Shown piece by piece: positions 45,420-56,371 of a DNA stretch of 64,000 nt. The notes under the pieces are model-generated. The model ran no database searches and was not told the DNA's origin. It was given only the letters and a program-made list of their open reading frames with translations. Numbering within the stretch: position 1 is the stretch's first letter; every line of letters begins with the position of its first letter. The position numbers and the translations under genes are program-made. The stretch comes from Diorhabda sublineata. Its lineage: Eukaryota; Arthropoda; Insecta; Coleoptera; Chrysomelidae. The stretch covers positions 38,430,559 to 38,494,558 of the forward strand of contig NC_079476.1 in the NCBI RefSeq assembly GCF_026230105.1. Direction: 5' to 3'.

Positions 45420-45955
45420 TGTGAACTTTAGACGTGGATTAAACCAACTGCAGTGTGCTTCGACTTTTGGTGATGAAGCACCATCTCGAGCTACCAAATT
45501 TCGCTGGTTCTTCAAATTCATACTTCGCTACAAGATAAATTTCACGAAGATCGTTCAGAATCAGCTGTTGCGCCAGAAAACTTCGATAAATTGATATTCC
45601 AAGATTGTCATATGACAAATCGTGAGATTGTGATATACTTGAATATTAATTCCACTCGTAAACATTCGATGTTGAAAAAATTCAAACGAGGTACTTAGAA
45701 ATAGGCGACGAATCGTGAATATATGCGTATGGGCCTAAACCTAAACAACAATCGACTGTATGGGTCTTTTAGAACAACGTAGACCAGTTAATTTGTTTGG
45801 AGGTACCCCAAATGGAATGGAAAAATCTTTCGACAATTGGTTCAAACGCATGCAAAAGTATATTCATCTTAATGGAGAATATTCTAAACGATAAAGCCAT
45901 ATCCAATTATAAAGATCTTCTTTGATTTGTCCATCTCAAAACTTAAGTAATAACC
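45420..45955 (+). pseudogene. Mariner (family A), copy 4, with its 3' terminal repeat
   Basis: Starts inside the DNA-binding region (FRRGLNQLQC-type codons, 45425), then LQDKFHEDRSESAVAPENFD and CHMTNREIVIYLNIN (about 45525-45655), GDES.IYAYGPKPKQQSTVWVF (45705-45770; first Asp kept in DES) and, after a deletion of the second and third Asp regions, a remnant of the C-terminal EVPQMEWKNLSTIGSNACKS / RMQKYIHLNGEYS. It ends in CCATCTCAAAACTTAAGTAA (45932-45951), the inverted counterpart of the 5' end at 18717. Deleted and frameshifted. Confidence 0.8.
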
Positions 45956-47599
45956 TTTGACTGACTGTTGTATGTGAAAAATAGTTCTAAAACAAACTCT
46001 TTAACATATTATTGTTGACAATGTTATCAATACTTCTAATATAAATTGAAATGGTTTGTTGGCACGTCGCCTATTTGACTGCGTTTGCTCGTAGTTGCTT
46101 GAATTCCAAGTCATTTTCCAGAATATAGATCTTGATTATGATAGTTATATCTGAGGAAGCAAATGCAGATGGGTCTAAAACAGTTAGTGTGTGCGAAATT
46201 TTATGACCATTTCCATGAATTGCGTGACAAAAAACATGTAGAAAAGTTTTCTTAAACTATGCTTATATGCTATTTTAAGAAAAAATCAAAAATCATAAAA
46301 CTTCCTACGTTATGAACAGTTTTTTCAATGTTAAAAAAAGCGACGGTTGTCGAGGAAATTTGTTTATGTCTTCCTTCAGGTTTTCATCCACTAATACCTA
46401 TATTTTTCTTCTTGGAAATATAAACAAAGTTTGATCGAATAGAAGTTATTGATAGGACCAAAATTTGTTTAAAAAATTATACTAATATCCTCCAGTACGA
46501 ACGTGAAAGAGAATGAAATATAAAACAAAAATCGTTTCATATTTCAATTAAAGATTTATCGTGAAAAATCTGTGTAGCAATTTCCACATCGACTGACGCT
46601 ACAATATCTGGATACGGAAAGGGAAAGTATCGTATTAAGCTGTACTTTGGATACTAACGTGGAATGCACGACATAGAAATAGACCTCATGAATATGTATC
46701 TGCAATACATCGCTCCAATGATGACTCAGCCCCATCTGAATCCTGCAAATAGGCCAGTTAGAAATTTTTTCACACCAAATAACGAAACATATTTTACGTA
46801 ATTTGAATAATGTTTTATCAAAAAAATTCGCTCCAAATTAATCACTTTACGGAATAAACAAACCTCGTAAATATGAATCTGCTAATAATGTTTTATTTCA
46901 AATGCTGCTTAATTAATTGCAACTAAGTTTATTATCTCTAAACCTACATTGATATTTGCAATGTCGCTCGTTTTCATAAATAAATTATCCACTACAAAGA
47001 CAGAAATTAAACAGTATGTTCATTATAAGTTCATTTCAGCTTTTTTTTTTCTTACAACTTTCATGCATAACCCACTCATTTATGCTTTTATTTAGTAGTG
47101 CCGCAATCCTAGGTCAAATCTTGCTATTTTTTTAGCGACATCGCATTTTGCTTTTATTAATTTTCCCTTTAATAGTACCCTATGTTTTTCAATTTCGAAT
47201 ATTCACGCGCAGCTCTTCTTGAGACATAGAGCTCCGGCTCTTATCAACTTTTTGGTATTCTGTCTCATGGTTTCAGGGAATAATGCAGCTGCAGCTGTAC
47301 CCGCTCACCCCAAATTAAATTTAAAATAAACGAAATAAAAACGAGAAGAGCCGTTTTTGTTTACAAGCTTCACTTCGTTTTCATTCGGCCAAAATCTTCA
47401 CAACACAACGAAACCACCACAACCCTAGCCCTGCAGAGGAGCTATTCCTATATCAGGGCCTACTAAAATAAACCACATTCCTTACAAAAATCCTCCTTAT
47501 CCTACCAAACTTTGACTAACGAATCTCTCTATTTCTCTCATTGTTTCAGCGTGTTTGGTTTCCAATTTTGCTGTCTCACTCGTATCATGAATTCCTAGT
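45956..47599. other. No recognised gene
   Basis: 1.6 kb of AT-rich DNA. The palindromic GCAGCTGCAGCTG (tandem E-box-like PvuII-type sites) at 47286-47298 sits in a small GC-richer patch. Nothing else was recognised. Confidence 0.4.
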
Positions 47600-48130
47600 T
47601 TTTTTCGAATATCTTCTTTTTTTTACCCTTATAGTCCCTTCCTAGATTATTTATAACGTTTTCATTTAGTCCAACTCTTATTTTTTTGTTGATATTTCGG
47701 CTTTTGTATACGCATGTTATTCAGTTTCTTATCTTTATGCACTTCTTTTCCATATTATTTCTCTCAAATATCCTTCATCCTTGATGCATTTACCGCTGTT
47801 TTTTCCTCTATGAAATCCCTCTCTTCATTCTGTTCAGTATGCGATGTTGGTTATCATCTTTGTCTGCCACAAATTCACCATCATCCGTTTGATAATATTG
47901 AAGACTGTATAGTTAAGGCCTGTTTCATCACGATCATAATCTGTATTTCTTTAGAGAGTCCCTATTAAGTTTTCATCCTCCAGTATGTACCTCAATCGAA
48001 CTTTATCAAAGACTTAAGTGAGATCAACAGATTTTTTTATTGCGTCCGCCGTCAATCTCTTCTATCTGACCTTCTGTTCTTCTACCAACGTTGGAAGTAT
48101 CATCCTTAAGACAAGTCATGTTACTAAATA
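47600..48130 (-). pseudogene. LINE reverse transcriptase remnant, reverse strand
   Basis: On the minus strand, KKSVDLT.VFDKVRLRYILE (about 48040-47985) is the first RT block with its catalytic Asp (F-D-K-V), followed by EDEN and, at 47930-47895, DETGLNYTVFNIIKRMM, equivalent to the (RQGD).(L)SP(T)LFNI(I)MD block, and NIAY.TE near 47850, where the YADD box is expected (two Asp residues lost). The T-rich plus strand of this region reflects A-rich coding on the other strand. Stops and shifts throughout. Clade not determined. Confidence 0.55.
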
Positions 48131-49777
48131 TTGTCGGGACTTATTTTACCCTTTTATCATGTATTTTCATTCATTATCAACCAATAATTCTAATTAAATG
48201 ATTCCATATTTCATAAAACCACTAAACGAGTTTGTATATTGACTGGCCTATTCGATATCCATACGTGGACTATTGATATGATAGATTGGGGTGAGATTTC
48301 CCTGATTTCTACGTCGATCCTCCAAAACAACGACAACAGATTCGCTTTTACTAAAATGCGTATTTTGCGGGATGCGGTATGATGCGGAGGATTTGGTTTT
48401 CTGTATGAAATGGAAGAGTCGTGACTGATTACAGCATGTCGAGATTTTCTTTGTATACAAATGTTTAAATGAAGTTAATATTGTTAGAAGGGTAGATGTG
48501 AAAATGTAGTTGATTTGAATAGTTTCTGAGAGAGTTGACTTTTTCAGAATAATATTGTTTTTCTGATTGGAGAATTTGCTTAAAATGAAATATATTTGAT
48601 ATTATAAAAGCCGTCATGAAACTTTCTGTGACAATATGCCAACATTTGATCGTGGTTGTTATGAAGATTATACAACTCGTAACGAAAGGTTATGCAAATC
48701 GAGAGTTTAAATGTGAAATTGAAAACAAATTCTGTTATTTTATTTAACTAACTTAACCCAACCTAACCAAACTTAATTTTATGAATTACGACTTTTAAAA
48801 ACTCATTCCTCTATTCTCTAATCCTGGTTCTAGTTTTTTTTTATAGAATGAAGGGCTTGAAGAATCTGGGTTCCAATTTTTTGATATTCCAAGTTTACAA
48901 AATGGATTAGGTAGTAAATTCCAGATAATATCTTAATGAATCCATCATAAGTTGTATTATGTAGTCGGACTACCTTTTCGTTTACCTGGAATACTTCCAT
49001 CTCGAGTGGGCGCATCAATCAATGGATTATAAATCGTCACGAGTTGTACCGCATCCCTTTGTAGTGTGATTCTTCAATTACACATTTCTATTTATTAATT
49101 TCGTTCTTGATTTATGTCAACTGTTGGAACATAACTATTCTTTTCAAGTTCTCTAATCCTCGTTCTACTTTTTTTTTCATAGAATGAAGGACTTGAAGAA
49201 TGTATAAACAATATTTGATAACGTTTTTTCCAATCATTCTTGTTTCGCAAGGAAATATCAATTCAGCAATAAATCTATCAAAAATAGTTATTTTTCTCCA
49301 ATTATCGTTTATAACTCGTGTACTAATTACTACAATAAATTTATGATTCTAATTTGTAATCAGGGTCATAACAATGTACACTTAAAAGGTAATTTCAAAG
49401 TATTTTAAAATTTATGAGAATAACATTAATCAAACACGTGCAGTTGCAGTACAAAAAAATGTCGAGGCTGGCTATACGGTTTATCCATGAAAAATTGTGT
49501 TTTATTAAAATGCCACCAAAATTACGATAGCTAACTGATGAAGAACCATCTTCCATAGCTGTCAAACATTGTTCTCATCACCTCCATTTCTTTGTCAATT
49601 TTTTCTGAAGAAATAAGATAGTTATAAATGTTTAGTTTTAAAATTAATAATATAGGCTGATCAATTTCTTTTATACGATACTAAATTTTATTTCAAATAT
49701 TTCAGGAAATGTGCATTATTAAAAGAGAAGAAGGAAGAAGACATAAAATTTCATTTCGGTCAATTATCATCATTTAT
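48131..49777. repeat. Gene-free stretch with a diverged direct repeat and degenerate CCTAA units
   Basis: A 50-bp segment (TCTCTAATCCTGGTTCTAG, a T-run, then ATAGAATGAAGGGCTTGAAG) at 48816-48866 recurs at 49151-49201 with few differences. A degenerate CCTAA string (AACTTAACCCAACCTAACC) lies at 48750-48768. No gene recognised. Confidence 0.5.
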
Positions 49778-51706
49778 GTTGCATTTTTAATATTCTTTCT
49801 TGTCAACTGTATTCCCTTCCATCAATTATTCTCTTTGCTATTTCTTCTTCGATTTTCTTACATTGTTTATATCTTTCCTTATTTTTCTGTTACATTTTGT
49901 TTATTATTGTCATTTCTCACATTTAATACCTTTTTTTATTCTATCCTTCCTTGACAATTATTGTCATTTCTGTTGCATTTTTCATATTATTTCTTGTCCA
50001 TTCTTTCTTGTCAATAATTGTCATTTCTATTCATTATTGACATCATTTTCAGTTAATTCTTTTCATTTTAGTCAATAATCATTATATCTGTTGCATTTTT
50101 AATATTCTTTCTTGTCAACTGTATTACCTTTCATCAATTATTCTTTTTTTCGTTTCTTCTTCGATCTTCTTACATTGTTAATATCTTTCCTTATTTTTAT
50201 GTTACATTTTGTTTATTATTGTCATTTCTCATGTTTAATATTCTTTTTTTTATTCTATCCATCCTTGACAATTATTGTCATTTCTGTTGCATTTTTCATA
50301 TTATTTCTTGTCAATAATTGTCATTTCTATTCATTATTGAACATCATTTTCAGTTAATTCTTTTCATTTTAGTCAATAATCATTATATCTGTTACATTTT
50401 GTTTATTATTGTCATTTCTCATGTTTAATATTCTTTTGTTTATTCTATCCCTCCTTGACAATTATTGTCATTTCTGTTGCATTTTTCATATTATTTCTTG
50501 TCCATTCTTTCTTGTCAATAATTGTCATTTCTATTCATTATTGACATCATTTTCAGTTAATTCTTTTCATTTTAGTCAATAATCATTATATCTGTTGCAT
50601 TTTTAATATTCTTTCTTGTCAACTGTATTACCTTTCATCAATTATTCTTTTTTTCGTTTCTTCTTCGATCTTCTTACATTGTTAATATCTTTCCTTATTT
50701 TTATGTTACATTTTGTTTATTATTGTCATTTCTCATGTTTAATATTCTTTTTTTTATTCTATCCATCCTTGACAATTATTGTCATTTCTGTTGCATTTTT
50801 CATATTATTTCTTGTCAATAATTGTCATTTCTATTCATTATTGAACATCATTTTCAGTTAATTCTTTTCATTTTAGTCAATAATCATTATATCTGTTACA
50901 TTTTGTTTATTATTGTCATTTCTCATGTTTAATATTCTTTTGTTTATTCTATCCCTCCTTGACAATTATTGTCATTTCTGTTGCATTTTTCATATTATTT
51001 CTTGTCCATTCTTTCTTGTCAATAATTGTCATTTCTATTCATTATTGACATCATTTTCAGTTAATTCTTTTCATTTTAGTCAATAATCATTATATCTGTT
51101 ACATTTTGTTTATTATTGTCATTTCTCATGTTTAATATTCTTTTGTTTATTCTATCCCTCCTTGACAATTATTGTCATTTCTGTTGCATTTTTCATATTA
51201 TTTCTTGTCCATTCTTTCTTGTCAATAATTGTCATTTCTATTCATTATTGACATCATTTTCAGTTAATTCTTTTCATTTTAGTCAATAATCATTATATCT
51301 GTTACATTTTGTTTATTATTGTCATTTCTCATGTTTAATATTCTTTTGTTTATTCTATCCCTCCTTGACAATTATTGTCATTTCTGTTGCATTTTTCATA
51401 TTATTTCTTGTCCATTCTTTCTTGTCAATAATTGTCATTTCTATTCATTATTGACATCATTTTCAGTTAATTCTTTTCATTTTAGTCAATAATCATTATA
51501 TCTGTTACATTTTGTTTATTATTGTCATTTCTCATGTTTAATATTCTTTTGTTTATTCTATCCCTCCTTGACAATTATTGTCATTTCTGTTGCATTTTTC
51601 ATATTATTTCTTGTCCATTCTTTCTTGTCAATAATTGTCATTTCTATTCATTATTGACATCATTTTCAGTTAATTCTTTTCATTTTAGTCAATAATCATT
51701 ATATCT
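49778..51706 (+). repeat. Satellite-like tandem array with 203-bp and 301-bp units
   Basis: Unit starts, taken at GTT(A/G)CATTTT: 49778, 50090, 50391, 50594, 50895, 51098, 51301 and 51504. Spacings are 312, 301, 203, 301, 203, 203, 203 and 203. The four last 203-bp units look identical by eye; the pair 301+203 also occurs twice (50090-50593 and 50594 onward). The long unit differs by an extra segment starting TTAATATTCTTTCTTGTCAA. Inside the unit, TGTCAATAATTGTCATTTC and GACAATTATTGTC recur, showing an older short period. The strand is strongly T-rich. The Phe/Leu-rich open frames over the array have no coding meaning. Confidence 0.95.
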
Positions 51707-52460
51707 GTTGCATCTTTAATATTCATTTTTGTTAACTCTATTCCCTTTTGTCAATTATTATAATCGCCTCACATTTTTATTATCCTTTCTTATTTTTCTG
51801 TTACACTTTGTCAATTATTGTCATTTCTTATACATATTTAATATTTTTTCTTGTCTTTTTTATTCCTTTCGCAATAAAATTTTGAATACATACTTTTTGT
51901 TAAGTATTTTCGCATCTTTGCAGCCTTGCTTATTTCGTTCTTCCTTTTTGTGATTTACTTTCATTTCTGATGCATATTTAATTTTTTTTATTGTTATTCC
52001 ATTTTGTAAATTGTGGTTTCAATATAATATCAATACGCTTCTTAGTTCGTCATATTTGTCAATTTTTGGTTTTACCATTTCATCTCCAATATTATTACTA
52101 TTGTGATTTCGATTTAATTTATTCATATTTTTTTCTCTATATCGTTTTTAGTTTATTCTTTTTCATTTATTGTCATATTTTGTGAATTACTGGTATCTCC
52201 ACGTCTTCTTCAATACCATTTTTGGTCAATTATTTTTATTCCCATTCAATCTTCAATATCCTTTATTGTTTATTCTATTCCCTCTTGTCAATTATTGTCT
52301 TATCCACTTAAATATCATTTTTAGTGTATTTTTTTCTTTTAGTCAATTATTGGTATTTCTGTTGCATCTTTAGTATCCTTTTCAGTTAATTCTTCTTACT
52401 TCTGATGATAATTGTCATTTCTATTTCTTTTTCGATATCATTTTGAGTTTTTTTTTTCTA
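51707..52460 (+). repeat. Decayed, T-rich continuation of the array
   Basis: Words such as TCAATTATTGTCATTTCT and TTTTTAGTNNATT keep recurring at irregular spacing, with the same strong T bias, until the composition changes abruptly at the T9 run near 52450. These are older, diverged units of the preceding array. Confidence 0.7.
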
Positions 52461-53269
52461 AACAGAATGAAGAATAACCTACAGCCTATTGTGAAACAAT
52501 GGTACCATTGAAACAGACGAGAAGAAAGTAAATAACAGAAAGGTGAAAAAATTAATTATTTCAAACCTTTACTATGTACAAATTTGCGAAACCTTTACAA
52601 GTGAAACTATATAAAGAATGTCGTCCAGCATACGAAGAGGAGAAAGCAACAGGATAAGATGGAATTGTAGAGATTCGATAATTACCTCAGGATAAAGGAA
52701 GTATATCAAAACAAAATTAGTTACATTGAAGCTAGAAAAGCAAATGATTGTTGGTAATTGGATAACTGTTTGAAATAATACCATTCGTACATTAACTTTC
52801 TTAGTACGTAGAGTAAACAGTTACCACAATTAAGGAACTAGAAATAGCTACAAAGTATTGCCATGCTGAGGAGTTAAAGTTAAAATAGACAAATGGGCCA
52901 AAGAAGAACGATTTTAATAAGAGTTCTACGTTTATGTACATAAAATGACAATATTTTCAAACTGGTGGAATTATAAAAAAAATTGAAAGTAAAGAAATAC
53001 TTTTTGGTTGTCAATGAGACTAAAACAAAATAAATGAAATTACCACCATCTAAACAAAGAAAATAAACTGAAGATGAGAAGAGAGATAATAAAACATTCA
53101 ACGAAGTGATAAGGTTGAAATATTTCGTTTACATCCTGGAAATAATTTACCAGTTTACCAAAATTTTTTTAAAATCAAATTGGTTGCAAAGAAATCTATG
53201 GAACAGTCATCAAACCAACAATATAGCAGTAGACCAATGAAAGTTGGATTTTATGCAAGTAGACTACGA
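52461..53269. other. Probably decayed LINE sequence, low certainty
   Basis: A-rich on this strand. YEEEKATG followed by a stop and DGIVEI at about 52635-52675 resembles the K(A)xGxDGI motif at the start of LINE reverse transcriptases, and a hydrophilic frame leads toward the clearer tail downstream. No RT core block is visible. Confidence 0.3.
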
Positions 53270-53490
53270 AAAAAATTAGAGTATTTGAAAGAAAAGTGAG
53301 AGGAAATATAATGAAATTGATAAAGTCGCGAATGACAATGTGCAATGGATGATGGAATATAGAATACCCTTGAAAGGTTGATATGGATGGACCAAATGAT
53401 GATAGACAGAAAGATGATGGAAGCAAAAGTATGGAGAGGTGTTATCAACACCAGAATATCGTGGAGACCAAGGGTACACCTCGGACTGTA
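53270..53490 (+). pseudogene. LINE ORF2 C-terminal segment
   Basis: RVFERKVRGNIMK (53279-53317) matches the (L)R(V/I)FERK(V)LR(K)I(Y/F) motif after the LINE RT domain, and after further decay IWMDQMMIDRKMMEAKVWRG (53367-53440, split over frames) matches the RW.GH..RM...R....(V) (W)G.R..GRP tail. A stop and frameshifts interrupt. It may be the same element as the weak sequence upstream, or the LINE type seen at 39.3 and 63.1 kb. Confidence 0.65.
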
Positions 53491-53576
53491 GTTTTGCTAT
53501 CCGGTAAGTATATTTTCACTTTTTATTAGGATATTTTTCTACATTGTCCTTATTTCTTAGTTTATTATGAAAAGTA

Positions 53577-54090
53577 ATGTGGCGTAAACGAGGTAAGCGC
53601 GTAAATGGTTGCTTTTCTCGTAAACTTGATTATAAAATTTATGGGAAATATATCAGTAAGAATCATTTTGCATAGATGTCACCTATGTTGCATGCAACAA
53701 TGAAACATTTGAAGAAAAGACGTGGAATTAAATCAAAATCGTATGGTAGAAATAGTGCGATTTCAAATTGAAAAACGTCTTGTCGAAATGGAAAAGTATG
53801 GATTTGGATTATCTAGAAAAGGAGAATGAAGAATTGGTTGGGTAGTTCGTGAAGAGTAGGAACTCCTTTCAAAGACTGTATCTCTGGTAAATATCGATTC
53901 TTAAGGTTTTGTAAACACAATTTGTCTTTGGAAAATCCGTATAATGTTGAAGTATCTAGTAAACAAATTCGCAATCCGTTTACTACGAAGGACTACAAAA
54001 CAAACCTAAAACTATATTGAACTTGGACGAGATTAGTTTCTGTACTGATCCGTTGAACACAAACATAGATGGTGGTATAAATTTGTCGTG
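53577..54090 (+). pseudogene. Pogo/Tigger-type (CENP-B-like) transposase pseudogene
   Basis: It opens with MWRKRGKRVNGCFSRKLDYK, a basic start typical of the family. Then, in shifting frames: RFQIEKRLVEMEKYGFGLSR (53755-53815), the E..L......ME..(F/Y)GL.R pattern of the second (CENP-B) DNA-binding domain; a decayed PFKDCISGKY (53867-53895), equivalent to HPFKDGxAGxDW; LSLENPYNVEVSSKQIRNPF, equivalent to LS.R.PE..S..R...F; and ILNLDEISFCTDPLNTN (54014-54066), the first catalytic Asp of the DDE domain. Nothing of the later catalytic residues follows. Stops and shifts mean no product. Confidence 0.75.
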
Positions 54091-55127
54091 AGGTGGGTGG
54101 ATGGTATACGTAATAAGAGATCAAGAATAAAACAGTTTAAGAATGTGAAAACGTCCGGTGAAAAATGGTCTGCACTCACCCGACAGCACTTTAATATAAC
54201 TTAAGTCACAACCCAATAAGGGCTATTGTTCAAATGATACATTCAACAGCGTTGTATTTGTGGTGTAAGAGAGATAATTATCTGTAGTTTTTGCATTTTG
54301 AAAAATCGTGTATTTCGTTACCATAGTATAGACAATAATAAATCTTTTGGGTCGCGGTGTATACGAGACCCCAAATCCATAGTATTTTTGAATAGAATAT
54401 GTTGACATATGATTTATTTCAAGGAGACAAATGATGAAATCATTCTTATATAATTGATACGAACTTTCTAGATGATGAAATAAATGATCCAGTAATTGTG
54501 AGATCATTTCATTTCGATGCATGAGGCTCTAATAAAATGAACACGAGGTGATGACGAGGAAGGGTTAACGAGGATTAAACGATTATAGAGCGATACGGAC
54601 CATTTGTCATGCTGTCTGCATTTCTCCCAATAACTCGGGGAAGTATTTTGAAGTCCTTCCTATCGCAACTCGAATGCGTCACATCTAAATTAAATACGGA
54701 AATAGATTGAACGAACTAATATACAGAAGAGCTTCGAAAAATTCTTAATAAAGAAAGTAGAGGCTTTACTGTAATAAACAGATAATTAATAGAATAGCAA
54801 CTGAATCAATTTTGAAAGAAATGGATGGAACATACGAAAAACTAATGGTCGAATAGAATTTTACTTATTTTCCTTTTATGTAGGAACTTCTTTGAAATGT
54901 ACAGAATTATTTGGAGTTGTAAACATTATAGAAAAGAGAAAATTATTTCGGACCAGGTGCTAACTCATAACTTATGACCAATTTCTGTTAGATACAATCC
55001 AATCTAATATTCGCGAGTTCAATTTGGGAATGATTTAGGAGCAGAATAATTATTATCACATCTACCTAGTAGACATTCTAATTCAACATTAAAAAGTTTA
55101 CTGGACCTGTAAATGGTGATATTATAT
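54091..55127. other. No recognised gene; GC-richer patch
   Basis: 54540-54690 is a complex, GC-richer segment (GAGGAAGGGTTAACGAGG; TCCTATCGCAACTCGAATGC). Elsewhere AT-rich. The 99-codon minus-strand frame at 54223-54522 has no motif. Confidence 0.35.
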
Positions 55128-55413
55128 ACACTGGCAAGCTAAAAATTGAGGTCACCTTTTCATGTTCTTTGAAATTTTACGTTTTCAGACAGTATTTGCA
55201 AAGTGTACATAATTGAATGTGTTTTTGTAAGTTGAATGTGATACTCTATACTAAAGAAAAATGCATTTTTTGGAGTTTACTCCTTAAGAATCGATTTGCA
55301 TATATAAGGGGCCCGGTATGAGAAAAATGTGAGGAGTAAAATCTATCGATGAATGACCTCGTTACGTTTTTGGTGCACACCCTATGATGCGCAACTTTCT
55401 AATTTGCCAGTGT
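55128..55413. repeat. 286-bp inverted-repeat-bounded segment (MITE-like)
   Basis: ACACTGGCAA (55128-55137) and TTGCCAGTGT (55404-55413) are perfect inverted 10-mers, with weaker pairing extending to about 22 bp. A TA lies just left of the first arm, but no target duplication is clear. It overlaps the start of the 55271-56368 element, so either one inserted into the other or the short arms are coincidental. Confidence 0.4.
55294..55308 (+). promoter_or_regulatory. Octamer plus TATA box upstream of the mini-gene
   Basis: ATTTGCAT (55294-55301) overlaps TATATAAG (55301-55308), followed by GGGCCCGG. A core promoter here would start transcription near 55335, giving a 5' leader of about 200 nt before the ATG at 55532. 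Confidence 0.45.
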
Positions 55414-55531
55414 CAACATACTTAAATTGCTGTTTTTATTATAAATATCAATAATTAATATTGTTATTGTGAAGTTTTAATTTTTATCATTGTGTTCCGC
55501 TAAAGTGAACTGAAAGTATTTTCAAATAACT

Positions 55532-56270
55532 ATGGCAGAAAGATGTGTAGATGATATTGCCGGAACATCTAACAAACACGTGGTTGCAAGGTACGTTATA
55601 ATTCATGTATTATATGTATGAGCATGTGCAATTTGTATTTATCAAATATTTTAATAATTATCGATGTAGTTCATATAAATATATATTTGAAAACAACACA
55701 AAAAATTAGATAAATAACCCATTATGAATTATCGAGCGCATCCACATAAAATAGAAAATTTCCAACCTAACCAAAAATTAATTTTTTTGTCGATGTCTAT
55801 AAATTCTTCCACGTTATTATGATTTATTTTATAAATAATTTTTAAATATTAACAACTGTAGTCAATAATTCGATAATATTATCAGAAAAATCGACAATAT
55901 TTTTTCATTATAATAATGTTTTTATATAATTTTCTTTGGAAAAGTTATTTTTTAGCTTATTTAAATAATTTTCATGTACTATTTATTATTGTATGTAAAA
56001 GATTTAGTGACATAATTATCTTTTTATAACCATTTTTGTTAATTATTAAGATAATATTATATTTTAAATAAAAAATTAATTATAATAATTTAAAAAAAAT
56101 TTTATAAAAACCTTTTTTTATCAATTTTCTTAAAGTCGGTTAAAATTTTTATAATTATGCATTTATAAATTTTCTAATTTTTTTTATATTTTTTGACTAG
56201 GAAAAAATCTAAACCTCCAAAAACTCCAGCCGAGAGACAGCGAGCTTACAGATTAAAAAAAAATGAATGA
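55532..56270 (+). CDS. Two-exon mini-gene, 42-residue basic protein, function unknown
   Basis: Exon 1 is 55532-55590 and exon 2 is 56201-56270, so the span given here includes a 610-bp, very AT-rich intron (55591-56200) with GTACGT at the donor and a T-rich tract then GACTAG at the acceptor. The start has A at -3 and G at +4. Exon 1 encodes MAERCVDDIAGTSNKHVVA; the split codon gives Arg; exon 2 encodes KKSKPP, then KTPAERQRAYRLKKNE and a stop. The second half is strongly basic, and the AERQRxYR pattern occurs at the start of several insect transposon-related and nuclear proteins, so nucleic-acid or nuclear targeting is a guess. An A9 run just before the stop, where one base less would extend the frame by about 16 codons, suggests the product may be a truncated version of a longer one. 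AATAAA follows at 56316. Confidence 0.45.
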
Positions 56271-56315
56271 AGGAAGCCCAAAATATTCTGGCAATCAACC
56301 AATTTTTTTAAGTTG

Positions 56316-56321
56316 AATAAA
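56316..56321 (+). terminator. Polyadenylation signal AATAAA of the mini-gene
   Basis: AATAAA lies 46 bp after the stop codon, followed by a T-rich stretch (ACTCTTTTTGCGTCTGG), the normal arrangement for a eukaryotic cleavage/polyadenylation site. In AT-rich DNA a chance match is possible; the position supports it. Confidence 0.4.
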
Positions 56322-56371
56322 CTCTTTTTGCGTCTGGTTAGACTATCGAAATTAAGGAGTAAACTCCAGTC

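Larger units (their letters stand above)
55271..56368 (+). mobile_element. 1.1-kb element with 17-bp perfect inverted ends carrying a mini-gene
   Basis: TGGAGTTTACTCCTTAA at 55271-55287 is repeated inverted and without mismatch at 56352-56368; weaker pairing (..TCGAT) continues inward. Within the arms lie a TATA box, an ATG in strong context, a GT-AG intron, an in-phase second exon and an AATAAA signal. The right arm is followed by a hairpin (GTGTGTC/GACACAC, 56372-56391) and a T8 run. No target-site duplication is evident. It looks like a compact non-autonomous transposon with its own gene, or a small retained gene with symmetrical boundaries. Confidence 0.55.

Noticed and set aside
48750..48768. 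Telomeric repeat tract
   Set aside because: Only four to five imperfect CCTAA-like units; short AACCTAACC strings also occur at 1962, 34050 and 55768, so this is background for such genomes.
49778..51706. CRISPR-like regular repeats
   Set aside because: Units of 203-301 bp are adjacent with no unique spacers, and the DNA is eukaryotic; this is satellite-type tandem repetition.
49709..52373. Series of Phe/Leu-rich, membrane-protein-like open frames on the plus strand
   Set aside because: They lie over a T-rich tandem array; the same frame recurs because the DNA repeats (for example 50112-50357 and 50616-50861 are identical). T-rich codons give Phe/Leu without any protein being encoded.
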